Source: Mesorhizobium sp. | Lineage (GTDB): Bacteria > Pseudomonadota > Alphaproteobacteria > Rhizobiales > Rhizobiaceae | DNA: 14,212 nucleotides | NCBI GenBank assembly: GCA_030698645.1 | Contig: JAUYMV010000268.1 | Span: forward strand, 1-14,212 | Direction: 5' to 3' | Shown: piece by piece, positions 7,652 through 14,212 of the stretch | How positions within the stretch are numbered: the first letter of the stretch is position 1 | Layout of the letters: every line of letters starts with the position of its first letter | Notes under the pieces: generated by a model | Databases searched by the model: none | Told to the model about the DNA's origin: nothing | The model's input: the letters and a program-made list of their open reading frames with translations, nothing else | Made by a program: the position numbers and the translations under genes

Positions 7652-8816
7652 CATTCCGGCTCCGGATGGCGGAGAGGCCGGACGTCCGAGCCAGGTCTTC
7701 GTCGCGCGGCTGAAGATCGTCAATTTCCGCAACTATGAATTGGCCGACATTGCGCTCGCGCCTGGACTTGTCGTGCTGACCGGCGAAAACGGCGCGGGCA
7801 AGACCAATCTGCTCGAAGCCGTCTCGCTGCTGACGCCGGGTCGGGGTCTCAGACGCGCCGCCTATGCCGACATGCCGCGACAAACCGGAGGCGGCGGTTT
7901 CGCCATTCACGCAACGCTCGACGGCAGTGCGGGCGCCTGCGAGATCGGCACCGGCACCTCCGGACCCGGCCCGGACGCCGAGGGCGGGCGCAAGGTGCGT
8001 ATCAACGGCGCACCAGCCGCCGCCGACGACTTGATGCAATGGCTGCGGGTAGTCTGGCTGACGCCCGCTATGGATGCGCTGTTCACCGGACCGGCGGCCG
8101 ACCGGCGCCGCTTTCTCGACCGCCTGGTGCTCGCCATCGACCCGGCGCATGGACGGCGTGCGCTCGACTACGAGAAGGCGATGCGCGGCCGCAACCGGCT
8201 GCTCGCCGAGGAGTCGCGCGACACGCGCTGGTTTGAGGCGATCGAGGTACAGATGGCCGAGACGGGCGTGGCGATCGCCGCGGCACGCGACGAGGTGGTC
8301 CGGCTGATGAAGCGGATGATCGAGAAGCTGCCCGACGACGGCCCCTTCCCAAAGGCCGACATCGCCATCGACGGGCTTCTGGAGAGCCAGTTTGGCGACC
8401 GGGCGGCCGTCGATATCGAGGAGGGTTTTCTCCGCGCGCTGGCCGACGAACGCGGCCGCGACCGCGCGGCGGGGCGCACGCTCTCCGGACCGCATCGCTC
8501 GGACCTGCTGGTGCGTCACCGGCCGAAGGACATGGCGGCCGAATTCTGCTCGACCGGGGAACAGAAGGCGCTGCTGATAGGCATGACGCTGGCGCATGCG
8601 CGGCTGACGGCGGAGATTTCCGGCCTGACGCCGATCCTGCTGCTCGACGAGATCGCAGCCCATCTGGACGAAGGCAGGCGGGCGGCGCTGTTCGGCATTC
8701 TAGGCGAGCTCGGCGGCCAGACCTTGATGACGGGCACGGACGCAGCGTTGTTTTCCAGCGTCGCCGGCCGGGCGCAGTTCCTCGCCGTGGCGCACGGCAA
8801 GGTCGGCAGCCTGTGA
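7644..8816 (+). CDS. recF: DNA replication and repair protein RecF
   Basis: RecF is an SMC-like ATPase that, with RecO and RecR, helps load RecA at single-strand gaps. The 390-residue product has Walker A GENGAGKT at 47-54, the ABC-type signature STGEQ at 303-307 and Walker B ILLLDE at 331-336. LSGPHRSDL at about 280-288 is a RecF hallmark. The coding frame begins at GTG 7644 inside the last codons of dnaN, an 8-bp overlap that indicates translational coupling. The first 17 or so residues (MSSIPAPDGGEAGRPSQ) precede the conserved core, so a slightly later start cannot be excluded. A possible terminator hairpin spans its stop codon. Confidence 0.95.
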   Translation: MSSIPAPDGGEAGRPSQVFVARLKIVNFRNYELADIALAPGLVVLTGENGAGKTNLLEAVSLLTPGRGLRRAAYADMPRQTGGGGFAIHATLDGSAGACEIGTGTSGPGPDAEGGRKVRINGAPAAADDLMQWLRVVWLTPAMDALFTGPAADRRRFLDRLVLAIDPAHGRRALDYEKAMRGRNRLLAEESRDTRWFEAIEVQMAETGVAIAAARDEVVRLMKRMIEKLPDDGPFPKADIAIDGLLESQFGDRAAVDIEEGFLRALADERGRDRAAGRTLSGPHRSDLLVRHRPKDMAAEFCSTGEQKALLIGMTLAHARLTAEISGLTPILLLDEIAAHLDEGRRAALFGILGELGGQTLMTGTDAALFSSVAGRAQFLAVAHGKVGSL

Positions 8817-8831
8817 GGAGGCTGCCGGTTT
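8804..8831 (+). terminator. Hairpin across the recF stop, possible terminator
   Basis: CGGCAGCC (8804-8811) pairs perfectly with GGCTGCCG (8820-8827) around an 8-base loop that contains the recF TGA. A G and only three T residues follow, so termination may be weak. If it works, moeB needs its own promoter, and one is visible just downstream. Confidence 0.45.
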
Positions 8832-8836
8832 CGGAA

Positions 8837-8865
8837 TTGCCGATTTCCGCGCGTGGCTCTAACAT
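8837..8865 (+). promoter_or_regulatory. Predicted moeB promoter placing transcription start on the ATG
   Basis: TTGCCG (8837-8842) and TAACAT (8860-8865) are 17 bp apart, each matching four of six consensus positions. Six bases separate the -10 element from the moeB ATG at 8872, the usual distance to a transcription start. The bases before the ATG (ATCCCGTC) contain no Shine-Dalgarno. Together this suggests a leaderless mRNA. Confidence 0.5.
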
Positions 8866-8871
8866 CCCGTC

Positions 8872-9639
8872 ATGACCGCTGCCCCTCCCCTGTCCGACGA
8901 CGAACTGGAACGCTACGCGCGCCATATCGTGCTGTCGGAGATCGGCGGAGCCGGCCAGCAGAGGCTGAAGCGCGCGCGCGTATTGGTGATCGGCGCCGGC
9001 GGTCTCGGCGCGCCCGTGCTGCTTTACCTGGCGGCGGCGGGCGTCGGAACGCTCGGCATCGTCGACGACGACACGGTGTCGCTATCCAACCTGCAGCGGC
9101 AGGTCATCCACGACACGGGGGCGGTCGGTCAGGCCAAGGTCGCCAGCGCGGCGGCGAGCCTTGGCCGCGTCAATCCGCATGTCCGCGTTGAGACGCATGC
9201 ATTCCGGCTGGACGCAGGCAACATCGATACGCTCATTGCCCGTTACGACATCGTCGTCGACGGCTCGGACAATTTCAACACGCGCTATCTGCTGGCGGAT
9301 GCCTGCGCGGCGGCGAGGCTGCCGCTGGTGACCGGCGCCGTTGGCCGCTTCGACGGGTCGGTCACCGTACTGAAGCCCTTCGAACTGGCGGCGGACGGAC
9401 GACCCAATCCGTCCTATCGGGATCTCTACGAGGCGCCGCCGCCGCCCGGCATGGTGCCGAGCTGCGCGCAGGCCGGCGTGCTCGGCGCGCTGACCGGCAT
9501 GATCGGCACGTTGCAGGCGATGGAGGTGATCAAGCTGATCACGGGCGCCGGAGAACCGCTGGTCGGCCGGCTGCTGCTCTACGATGCGCTCGGCGCCCGA
9601 TTTGACGTCATCCGCTATTCGAAGAAACGGGCGGCCTGA
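8872..9639 (+). CDS. moeB: MoeB/ThiF-family adenylyltransferase (molybdopterin-synthase adenylyltransferase type)
   Basis: Enzymes of this E1-like family adenylate the C-terminal glycine of a small sulfur-carrier protein (MoaD or ThiS) for molybdopterin or thiamine synthesis. The 255-residue protein has the nucleotide site VLVIGAGGLGAPVLLYLAAAG, the ATP-contacting segment VDDDTVSLSNLQRQ, the DGSDNFNTRYL motif and a SCAQAGVLGAL segment. Both cysteine pairs that bind structural zinc in E. coli MoeB are missing: the CYRC position reads SYRD, and the C-terminal tail ends YSKKRAA without a CXXC. MoeB and ThiF roles cannot be split by eye, so the symbol follows the usual name of this gene beside recF in rhizobia. 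Its stop abuts the aconitase X start, implying one transcript. No ribosome binding site is visible. Confidence 0.88.
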   Translation: MTAAPPLSDDELERYARHIVLSEIGGAGQQRLKRARVLVIGAGGLGAPVLLYLAAAGVGTLGIVDDDTVSLSNLQRQVIHDTGAVGQAKVASAAASLGRVNPHVRVETHAFRLDAGNIDTLIARYDIVVDGSDNFNTRYLLADACAAARLPLVTGAVGRFDGSVTVLKPFELAADGRPNPSYRDLYEAPPPPGMVPSCAQAGVLGALTGMIGTLQAMEVIKLITGAGEPLVGRLLLYDALGARFDVIRYSKKRAA

Positions 9640-10893
9640 TTGGCGCTCGAGCTCACTGACGCAGAACGCGCGACCGCCGCAGGCGGCGACGGCCGGGCGA
9701 TGGCCATGCGTATCGTCGTCGCGACCGCGGAACTGCTCGGCGCCCCGCGACTGATTCCGATCGCCTCGGCGCATATCGACGGCGCGCTCTACCATGGCGA
9801 TTCCGGCACGCTATTCGCCGAGCGGCTTGTCGCGGGTGGGGCAAAGGTTGCCGTCCGCGCGACGCTCAATGTCGGTGCACTGGATCTTACCGGCTGCTCA
9901 AAGAACCGCCTGCCTGGCCGCGAGGCAGGAATGGCGCGGCGCATGATGGATGCCTATCGCGGGCTTGGCTGCGAACCTAGCTGGACCTGCACGCCCTATC
10001 AGGCCGGCCACCGGCCATTGCGGGGCAGTGATGTCGCCTGGGGCGAGTCCAATGCCGTGGTGTTCTGCAACTCGGTGCTCGGCGCGCGCACCAACCGCTA
10101 TGGCGACTTCCTCGACATCGCCTGCGCGATTGCCGGCGTCGCGCCCGACTACGGACTGCACCGGCCCGAGAACCGGATCGCCACATTCGTCTTCGACGTC
10201 GGCGCCCTGCCTGCGGATTTTCTCGCGTCCGAGATCGCCTGGCCGGTGCTGGGCAGTCTATATGGTCGCGAGGCCGGCGACGATGTCGGCGTCGTGGCGG
10301 GCATCACGGCGCATCCTGGAGAAGACGCGCTCAAGGCTTTCGGTGCCGCCGCTGCTTCGTCGGGAGCGGTCGGCCTGTTCCATGTCGCAGGCGTCACCCC
10401 GGAAGCGCCCGATCTCGATACGGCTCTTGGTTTCGGCAAACCGACGCGCACAATCAAGGTGACGCGCGAGATGGCTGCCGATGCCCAACGACGTCTGTCG
10501 ACCGCTGAACTTCCGGCCGCGATCGACGCCGTGGCGATCGGCAGTCCGCATCTGTCGCCGCGCGAATTCGCGGAACTCGAGCGGCTGATCGGCGGGCGAC
10601 GACTTGCCGTGCCGTTCTATGCCTGTACCGGTCGGCATGTATTGGCGGAATTGGAACGACGCGGCGGGCGGGCGGCGCTGGAGGCTTCCGGCGTCACCAT
10701 CGTCGCCGATACCTGCGTAGTCGTCACGCCGATCATGCCGGAGAACATTACCGGCGTGCTGATGACAAATTCGGGCAAGTTCGCGCACTACGCGCCCGGC
10801 AACACCGGCTATTCGGTTCTCTATGGCTCGCTTTCCGACTGCGTCGAAAGCGCTGTTGCCGGTAAGCCGTCGCTGACGGAGATGGCGCTGTGA
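9640..10893 (+). CDS. Aconitase X large (catalytic) subunit
   Basis: This 417-residue protein belongs to the aconitase X family (formerly DUF521), hydro-lyases of the aconitase superfamily. Known activities are cis-3-hydroxy-L-proline dehydratase in bacteria and phosphomevalonate dehydratase in archaea. Characteristic segments are CTPYQAGHRPLRGSDVAWGE (117-136), FCNSVLGARTNRYGD (142-156) and PENITGVLMTNSGKFAHYAP near the C-terminus. Cys117, Cys143 and Cys359 sit in conserved motifs and are candidate iron-sulfur ligands. The start is TTG 9640, the first codon after the moeB stop. Homology supports it, because LELTDAERATAAGGDG matches the usual family N-terminus; the next ATG, at 9700, would remove it. 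No Shine-Dalgarno is visible, so coupling to moeB translation is likely. The GTG of the small subunit overlaps its stop. The family is sure; the substrate is open. Confidence 0.92.
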   Translation: MALELTDAERATAAGGDGRAMAMRIVVATAELLGAPRLIPIASAHIDGALYHGDSGTLFAERLVAGGAKVAVRATLNVGALDLTGCSKNRLPGREAGMARRMMDAYRGLGCEPSWTCTPYQAGHRPLRGSDVAWGESNAVVFCNSVLGARTNRYGDFLDIACAIAGVAPDYGLHRPENRIATFVFDVGALPADFLASEIAWPVLGSLYGREAGDDVGVVAGITAHPGEDALKAFGAAAASSGAVGLFHVAGVTPEAPDLDTALGFGKPTRTIKVTREMAADAQRRLSTAELPAAIDAVAIGSPHLSPREFAELERLIGGRRLAVPFYACTGRHVLAELERRGGRAALEASGVTIVADTCVVVTPIMPENITGVLMTNSGKFAHYAPGNTGYSVLYGSLSDCVESAVAGKPSLTEMAL

Positions 10894-11306
10894 CCGCCCT
10901 GCAGGCCGAGGTGCTCGTCGCCGGAAGCGGCGGGACGGGCGAAGCGCTCATCCTCGACGCGCCGATCAGCTTCTGGGGCGGTGTGGATCCCAAGGCCGGC
11001 CGCATAGCCGACGTGCGGCATCCTCAGCACGGTCGGTGCATCGCAGGAAAGGTGCTGTTCCTGCCCGGCACGATCGGTTCTTCTTCGGCCTCCGCGGTGT
11101 TGCTGGAACTCGCTCACAACGGCCATGCCCCGGCGGCTCTCGTCCTGCACCAGCCGGACGCCATCCTGTTGCTCGGGCTGATCGTCGCAAGGGAAATGGG
11201 CTGGGAGACACCGATAGCGGTGCGGCTGGACCGAGATCGGTTCGCACCATTTCGCGACGCCCAAATCGAAGTCGCCGCCGACGGTCGGGTGTCCGCTATC
11301 CCCTGA
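10890..11306 (+). CDS. Aconitase X small (swivel-domain) subunit
   Basis: This 138-residue protein matches the aconitase X swivel domain (formerly DUF126), which closes over the large subunit to complete the active site. Visible family features are the VDPKAGRIADVRHPQHG segment (33-49), then GKVLFLPGTIGSSSASAVLLEL (53-74), whose glycine- and serine-rich loop is the signature of the domain. The GTG start overlaps the large-subunit stop by four bases (GTGA) and has GGAG at 10878-10881, eight bases upstream. A separate small subunit makes this the two-polypeptide bacterial form rather than the fused form. Its last 11 bp overlap the end of the convergent dehydrogenase gene. Confidence 0.92.
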   Translation: MTALQAEVLVAGSGGTGEALILDAPISFWGGVDPKAGRIADVRHPQHGRCIAGKVLFLPGTIGSSSASAVLLELAHNGHAPAALVLHQPDAILLLGLIVAREMGWETPIAVRLDRDRFAPFRDAQIEVAADGRVSAIP

Positions 11307-12297
11307 TAGGCAGCACCCGGTCCGGCGGGCGATGCCCGTCGAAGAAGGTGCGGATGTTGATGATCACCTTCTCGCCCATGTCGATGCGGCCTTCGAGCGT
11401 CGCCGAGCCCATATGCGGCAGGATGACGACCTTGCCCTTGCCGGCCAGCTTGACCAGCTTCGGATTGACCGCCGGCTCATGCGCGAAGACGTCGAGGCCG
11501 GCGCCGGCAAGCTTGCCCTGCTCGATCATCTTGATCAGCGCATCCTCGTCGATGATCTCGCCGCGCGCGATGTTGACAACATAGGCGGACGGCTGCATCA
11601 GCGCGAGGCGGCGCGCCGAGAGCAGATGATAGGTGGCCGGCGTCGACGGGCAGTTGACCGAGATGATGTCCATGCGCGCCAGCATCTGGTCGAGGCTTTC
11701 CCAGTAGGTCGCCTCGAGTTCTTCCTCGACCGCGGGCGAAACCCGCTTGCGGTTGTGGTAGTGGATCGACAGGCCGAAAGCCTTGGCGCGGCGCGCGACC
11801 GCGGTGCCGATGCGGCCCATGCCGACGATTCCGAGGCGTTTGCCCCAGATGCGACGACCGAGCATCCAGGTCGGCGACCAGCCGGCCCATTTTCCGTCGC
11901 CCTTGAGTACGTTCGCCCCTTCGACCAGCCGGCGCGGCACGGCGAGCAGCAGCGCCATCGTCATGTCGGCCGTGTCCTCGCTCAGCACATTAGGTGTATT
12001 GGTGACTGTAATGCCCTTCGCCATGGCTGCTGCTACGTCGATATTGTCGACGCCGTTGCCGAAATTGGCGATCAGCTTGAGATTTTCGCCGGCCTGGGCG
12101 ATCAGTGCGGCATCGATGCGGTCGGTGACGGTCGGAACCAGCACATCGGCTTCGCGAATCGCCGCGACCAGTTCGGGCTGGCTCATCGCGCGATCGTCGA
12201 CATTCAGCCGCGCGTCGAACAATTCGCGCATGCGCGTCTCGACCGGATCGGGCAGTTTGCGCGTTATGATGACGAGCGGCTTCTTCTTCCCCGACAT
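11296..12297 (-). CDS. D-isomer-specific 2-hydroxyacid dehydrogenase (glyoxylate/hydroxypyruvate reductase-like)
   Basis: The 333-residue cytoplasmic enzyme should reduce a 2-oxoacid such as glyoxylate or hydroxypyruvate, or run the reverse reaction. The NAD(P) motif GMGRIG is at 159-164. The catalytic set is present: Arg245 in NIARGEIID, Glu274 in AHEPAVN and His295 in LPHMGSAT. After the second Rossmann strand the sequence reads HNRKR (181-185) with no acidic residue, which favours NADP(H) over NAD(H); this is inference from family rules. The ATG at 12297 has AGGA four bases upstream. The gene converges on the aconitase X small-subunit gene and overlaps it by 11 bp. It is divergent from the SH3-domain gene. 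The exact substrate is uncertain, so no symbol is given. Confidence 0.9.
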   Translation of the reverse strand: MSGKKKPLVIITRKLPDPVETRMRELFDARLNVDDRAMSQPELVAAIREADVLVPTVTDRIDAALIAQAGENLKLIANFGNGVDNIDVAAAMAKGITVTNTPNVLSEDTADMTMALLLAVPRRLVEGANVLKGDGKWAGWSPTWMLGRRIWGKRLGIVGMGRIGTAVARRAKAFGLSIHYHNRKRVSPAVEEELEATYWESLDQMLARMDIISVNCPSTPATYHLLSARRLALMQPSAYVVNIARGEIIDEDALIKMIEQGKLAGAGLDVFAHEPAVNPKLVKLAGKGKVVILPHMGSATLEGRIDMGEKVIINIRTFFDGHRPPDRVLPIRG

Positions 12298-12460
12298 TTG
12301 TTCCTCGTCCCGGGTCCTGTTGAGACCTCTTTAACCAAGACCGGCGACATTTGAACCGGTACCCGCCCGGCCACTCTGTAACAAGCCGTGCGGACGATGA
12401 CAAAGAAAAAGGGCGTGGCAGCCGGTCCGGCGGGCGCCAGCGCGTGATGGAGTCCAGGAC

Positions 12461-13021
12461 GTGTCGCGTTTCGTGTCGCTTCGGCTTGCGCTTTGCGCGG
12501 CGCTTCTCGGCCCAGGCCTGTTTGGCCTTGGCGGCATGACACCGTTGGCCGGCACCGCCTCCGCTCAGGCGGTCGGCCCCGGCCGCAGCGGACTGCCGTT
12601 GCCGCGCTTCGTCAGTCTGAAATCAAGCCGCGTCAACCTGCGCGTCGGCCCCGGTCGAACCTATCCGGTCAACTGGATGTACATGAAGTCCGGGCTGCCG
12701 GTCGAGGTGATCCAGGAATACGACAACTGGCGGCGTGTGCGCGACTCGGAAGGCACCGAAGGGTGGATTAACCAGTCTCTGCTGTCCGGCAAGCGCACCG
12801 GCATTGCGACGCCGTGGAACATCGGCAAGCAGGCGACCGTGCCATTGCTGAGGGAGCCCGCGACCGACGCGCGCCTTGTCGCGACAATAGAGCCGGGCGT
12901 GCTCGGCGAGATCCAGAGCTGCAATGGTCAATGGTGCGAGATGCGCTTCGGCACCTATCGCGGCTGGGTGAGCCAGGCGCTGATCTGGGGCGCCTATCCC
13001 GACGAGCAGATCGTTAATTGA
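12461..13021 (+). CDS. Exported SH3-domain protein
   Basis: The 186-residue product has a signal peptide (about 1-37) with a hydrophobic core LRLALCAALLGPGLFGLGG and an SAQA cleavage site, so it is probably periplasmic. The rest holds two bacterial SH3-like repeats. The first, about 51-110, has the SRVNLRVGPGRTYPV entry and the GTEGWINQSLL exit. The second, about 120-178, has the TVPLLREPATDARLVATIEPGV entry and the YRGWVSQALIWG exit. Such domains often bind peptidoglycan or proteins. Cys154 and Cys159 could form a disulfide. The start is GTG 12461 with GGAG at 12449-12452. The role is not known beyond a likely envelope function. It converges on irr. Confidence 0.87.
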   Translation: MSRFVSLRLALCAALLGPGLFGLGGMTPLAGTASAQAVGPGRSGLPLPRFVSLKSSRVNLRVGPGRTYPVNWMYMKSGLPVEVIQEYDNWRRVRDSEGTEGWINQSLLSGKRTGIATPWNIGKQATVPLLREPATDARLVATIEPGVLGEIQSCNGQWCEMRFGTYRGWVSQALIWGAYPDEQIVN

Positions 13022-13039
13022 TGAACGCCGTCATCGGCC

Positions 13040-13074
13040 TCATCAGGCAGGCCGCTTCGGACGCAGCCTGATGA
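13040..13074. terminator. Hairpin at the junction of the SH3 gene and irr, possible bidirectional terminator
   Basis: TCATCAGGC (13040-13048) and GCCTGATGA (13066-13074) form a perfect 9-bp inverted repeat. CCG and CGG inside it (13052-13054, 13058-13060) can make an apical stem. It covers the irr stop codon and lies 18 bp after the SH3-gene stop. No T run follows on either strand, so any termination would not be of the classical intrinsic type. Confidence 0.4.
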
Positions 13075-13474
13075 CGATGTCGATATTGGCAATTTCCATG
13101 CCCTCGGGCGGTTCCGGCACATTGACCACCGAAACCGGGCCGGACGCGATATCCTGGACCGTGTTGTCGCCCTCGTAGAAGAAATGATGGTGATCCGAGG
13201 TGTTGGTGTCGAAATAGGTGCGTGCGCCCTCGACCGCCAGGATGCGCAGCATGCCCGCCTCGGTGAACTGGTGCAGCGTGTTGTAGACGGTGGCCAGAGA
13301 AACCGCGACGTTGGCGCCCTGCGCCTCCTCATGCAGTTCCTCGGCGGTCAGGTGCCGGTCGCCCTTGGCGAACAGCAGGGACGCCAGCGACAGGCGCTGA
13401 CGCGTCGGGCGCAGGCCCGCTTCGCGAACCCGCGTCTCCACGTCAAGACATGAACCAACTGCCGATTTGCCCAT
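13043..13474 (-). CDS. irr: Iron response regulator Irr (Fur family)
   Basis: Irr is a Fur-family transcription factor of Rhizobiales that senses heme status and controls iron uptake and heme synthesis genes. The 143-residue protein has an N-terminal winged helix (about 14-80; LRPTRQRLSLASLLF, LATVYNTLHQFTEAGML) and a C-terminal dimer domain. His95-His97 (TSDHHHFFYEG) form the histidine cluster involved in heme binding in Irr. There is no Cys-Pro heme regulatory motif like that of Bradyrhizobium japonicum Irr; the only N-terminal cysteine, Cys9, is followed by Leu. The frame is open upstream to 13705, but homology starts near ATG 13474, which has GGAG three bases upstream. The gene is divergent from fabA. 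Confidence 0.93.
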   Translation of the reverse strand: MGKSAVGSCLDVETRVREAGLRPTRQRLSLASLLFAKGDRHLTAEELHEEAQGANVAVSLATVYNTLHQFTEAGMLRILAVEGARTYFDTNTSDHHHFFYEGDNTVQDIASGPVSVVNVPEPPEGMEIANIDIVIRLRPKRPA

Positions 13475-13542
13475 CTGCTCCAGACATGACCGGTTGCCGC
13501 CGGCTGTTCCACCGGGACCCGCCCGGACATTGCATTCCCTAG

Positions 13543-13571
13543 CATATATTCGTTCCGCCTGGGCCGGGCAA
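13543..13571 (-). promoter_or_regulatory. Predicted irr promoter
   Basis: On the reverse strand TTGCCC (13571-13566) and TATATG (13548-13543) are 17 bp apart, each matching four of six consensus positions. The start would fall near 13536 and give a leader of about 60 nt. No iron control element of the TTTAGAA/TTCTAAA type is seen around it. Confidence 0.5.
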
Positions 13572-13581
13572 GAGCGGCGCA

Positions 13582-13610
13582 TTGACCCGGGAGGGGCGGC
13601 AAGATAAGCG
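13582..13610 (+). promoter_or_regulatory. Possible fabA promoter
   Basis: TTGACC (13582-13587) is a good -35 element. A 17-bp spacer leads to TAAGCG (13605-13610), a weak -10 element; GATAAG two bases earlier would have a 15-bp spacer. The element lies back to back with the predicted irr promoter, so the two could affect each other. Confidence 0.3.
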
Positions 13611-13703
13611 GTGCCGGCAGGTTTCCGTCCTGAAACACCCTGTGATATTGATCCTGCAACGACAAGAACGACGTCCCCCAGGGACACGACGACGGGAGCG
13701 AAC

Positions 13704-14212
13704 ATGGCGGCAATGAAATCCAGCTTCGTCTATGAGGACCTGCTTGCGTGCGCCAAAGGAGAACTGTTCGGCCCGGGCAACGCGCAGCTCCCCTATCCGC
13801 CGATGCTCATGTTCGACCGGATCACCGAAGTCAGCGAGACGGGCGGGACATTCGACAAGGGCTTCATCCGCGCCGATTTCGCGATCCATCGCGATCTCTG
13901 GTTCTTCCCCTGCCATTTTATCGACAATCCGGTCATGCCAGGTTGCCTGGGTCTCGACGCGCTTTGGCAGTTGACCGGCTTCTATCTCGGTTGGCTCGGC
14001 GAGCCGGGCAAGGGCATGGCCCTTTCGACGGGCGAGGTGAAATTCAAGGGAATGGTCACGCCGAAGACGCGGCTGGTCGAGTATGGCGTCGACTTCAAGC
14101 GGGTCATGCGCGGCCGGCTGGTGCTCGGTATCGCCGACGGCTGGTTGAAGGCGGATGGCGAGACAATCTACACGGCGACCGACCTCAAGGTCGGACTCGC
14201 AAAGCAGCAGGC
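13704..14212 (+). CDS. fabA: 3-hydroxyacyl-[acyl-carrier-protein] dehydratase/isomerase FabA (cut by right edge)
   Basis: FabA dehydrates 3-hydroxyacyl-ACP and isomerises trans-2-decenoyl-ACP to the cis-3 form, the branch point of anaerobic unsaturated fatty acid synthesis. The frame is open from ATG 13704 to the window end, 169 codons, against 172 residues in E. coli, so only a few codons are missing. The active site is intact: His71 in [10 protein letters not shown] and Asp85 in [13 protein letters not shown], the equivalents of E. coli His70 and Asp84. [11 protein letters not shown] (31-41) and [20 protein letters not shown] are also typical. GGAG at 13695-13698 stands five bases before the ATG. 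fabB usually follows in this group, but that lies outside the window. Confidence 0.96.
   Translation, partial: MAAMKSSFVYEDLLACAKGELFGPGNAQLPYPPMLMFDRITEVSETGGTFDKGFIRADFAIHRDLWFFPCHFIDNPVMPGCLGLDALWQLTGFYLGWLGEPGKGMALSTGEVKFKGMVTPKTRLVEYGVDFKRVMRGRLVLGIADGWLKADGETIYTATDLKVGLAKQQ

Noticed and set aside
7563..8663. 366-codon reverse-strand frame over recF
   Set aside because: Lies wholly opposite dnaN/recF and has shadow-like composition with no motif.
11332..12354. 340-codon forward frame opposite the dehydrogenase gene
   Set aside because: The reverse strand encodes a full dehydrogenase with all catalytic residues; the forward frame is its shadow.
13475..13703. Iron control element (Irr box) between irr and fabA
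   Set aside because: No TTTAGAA/TTCTAAA-like inverted repeat was found on reading both strands.
13475..13705. 77-residue N-terminal extension of Irr
   Set aside because: It covers the intergenic promoter region up to the fabA start and has no Fur-family similarity.
1..14212. Mobile elements, CRISPR arrays, toxin-antitoxin or phage-defence genes
   Set aside because: No repeats of CRISPR type, no transposase or integrase, and no gene of a recognised defence family; the content is core housekeeping.

Overview
The window looks like core chromosome of a high-GC alphaproteobacterium of the order Hyphomicrobiales (Rhizobiales), probably near Mesorhizobium and relatives. Three things point there: the protein sequences, the order rpsT-dnaA-dnaN-recF-moeB, and an irr gene (a Fur-family regulator typical of the group) divergent from fabA. 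This taxonomic call is recognition by eye, not a search result. No insertion sequence, prophage, CRISPR array, rRNA or tRNA is visible.

Layout. At the left edge a leftward gene, cut by the window, encodes a PhnD-like periplasmic binding protein. Only about 50 bp away and divergent from it is deoB (phosphopentomutase). Its stop overlaps mutM (formamidopyrimidine-DNA glycosylase), followed by an enoyl-CoA hydratase and rpsT (ribosomal protein S20), which has its own near-consensus promoter, a hairpin-rich leader and a strong terminator. A region of about 710 bp without a convincing gene follows. It carries phased DnaA-box-like motifs, GANTC sites and AT-rich runs, and leads into dnaA. dnaA ends at a strong terminator. 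dnaN and recF then overlap and form the replication and repair unit.

Next comes a three-gene unit: moeB, then the large and small subunits of an aconitase X enzyme. moeB has a promoter-like sequence placed so that transcription would start on its ATG, which suggests a leaderless mRNA. The large aconitase X subunit starts at TTG directly after the moeB stop and in the same frame. The small subunit starts at GTG inside the large-subunit stop. A 2-hydroxyacid dehydrogenase gene converges on this unit and overlaps its last 11 bp. An exported SH3-domain protein then faces irr, and irr is divergent from fabA, which runs off the right edge.

Most of the window is housekeeping: nucleoside salvage, oxidative base repair, replication, recombination, cofactor sulfur chemistry, iron/heme-responsive regulation and unsaturated fatty acid synthesis. 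The part most likely to hide new biology is the moeB-aconitase X unit, whose substrate the context does not reveal. Also worth checking are the structured rpsT leader and the dnaA upstream region.
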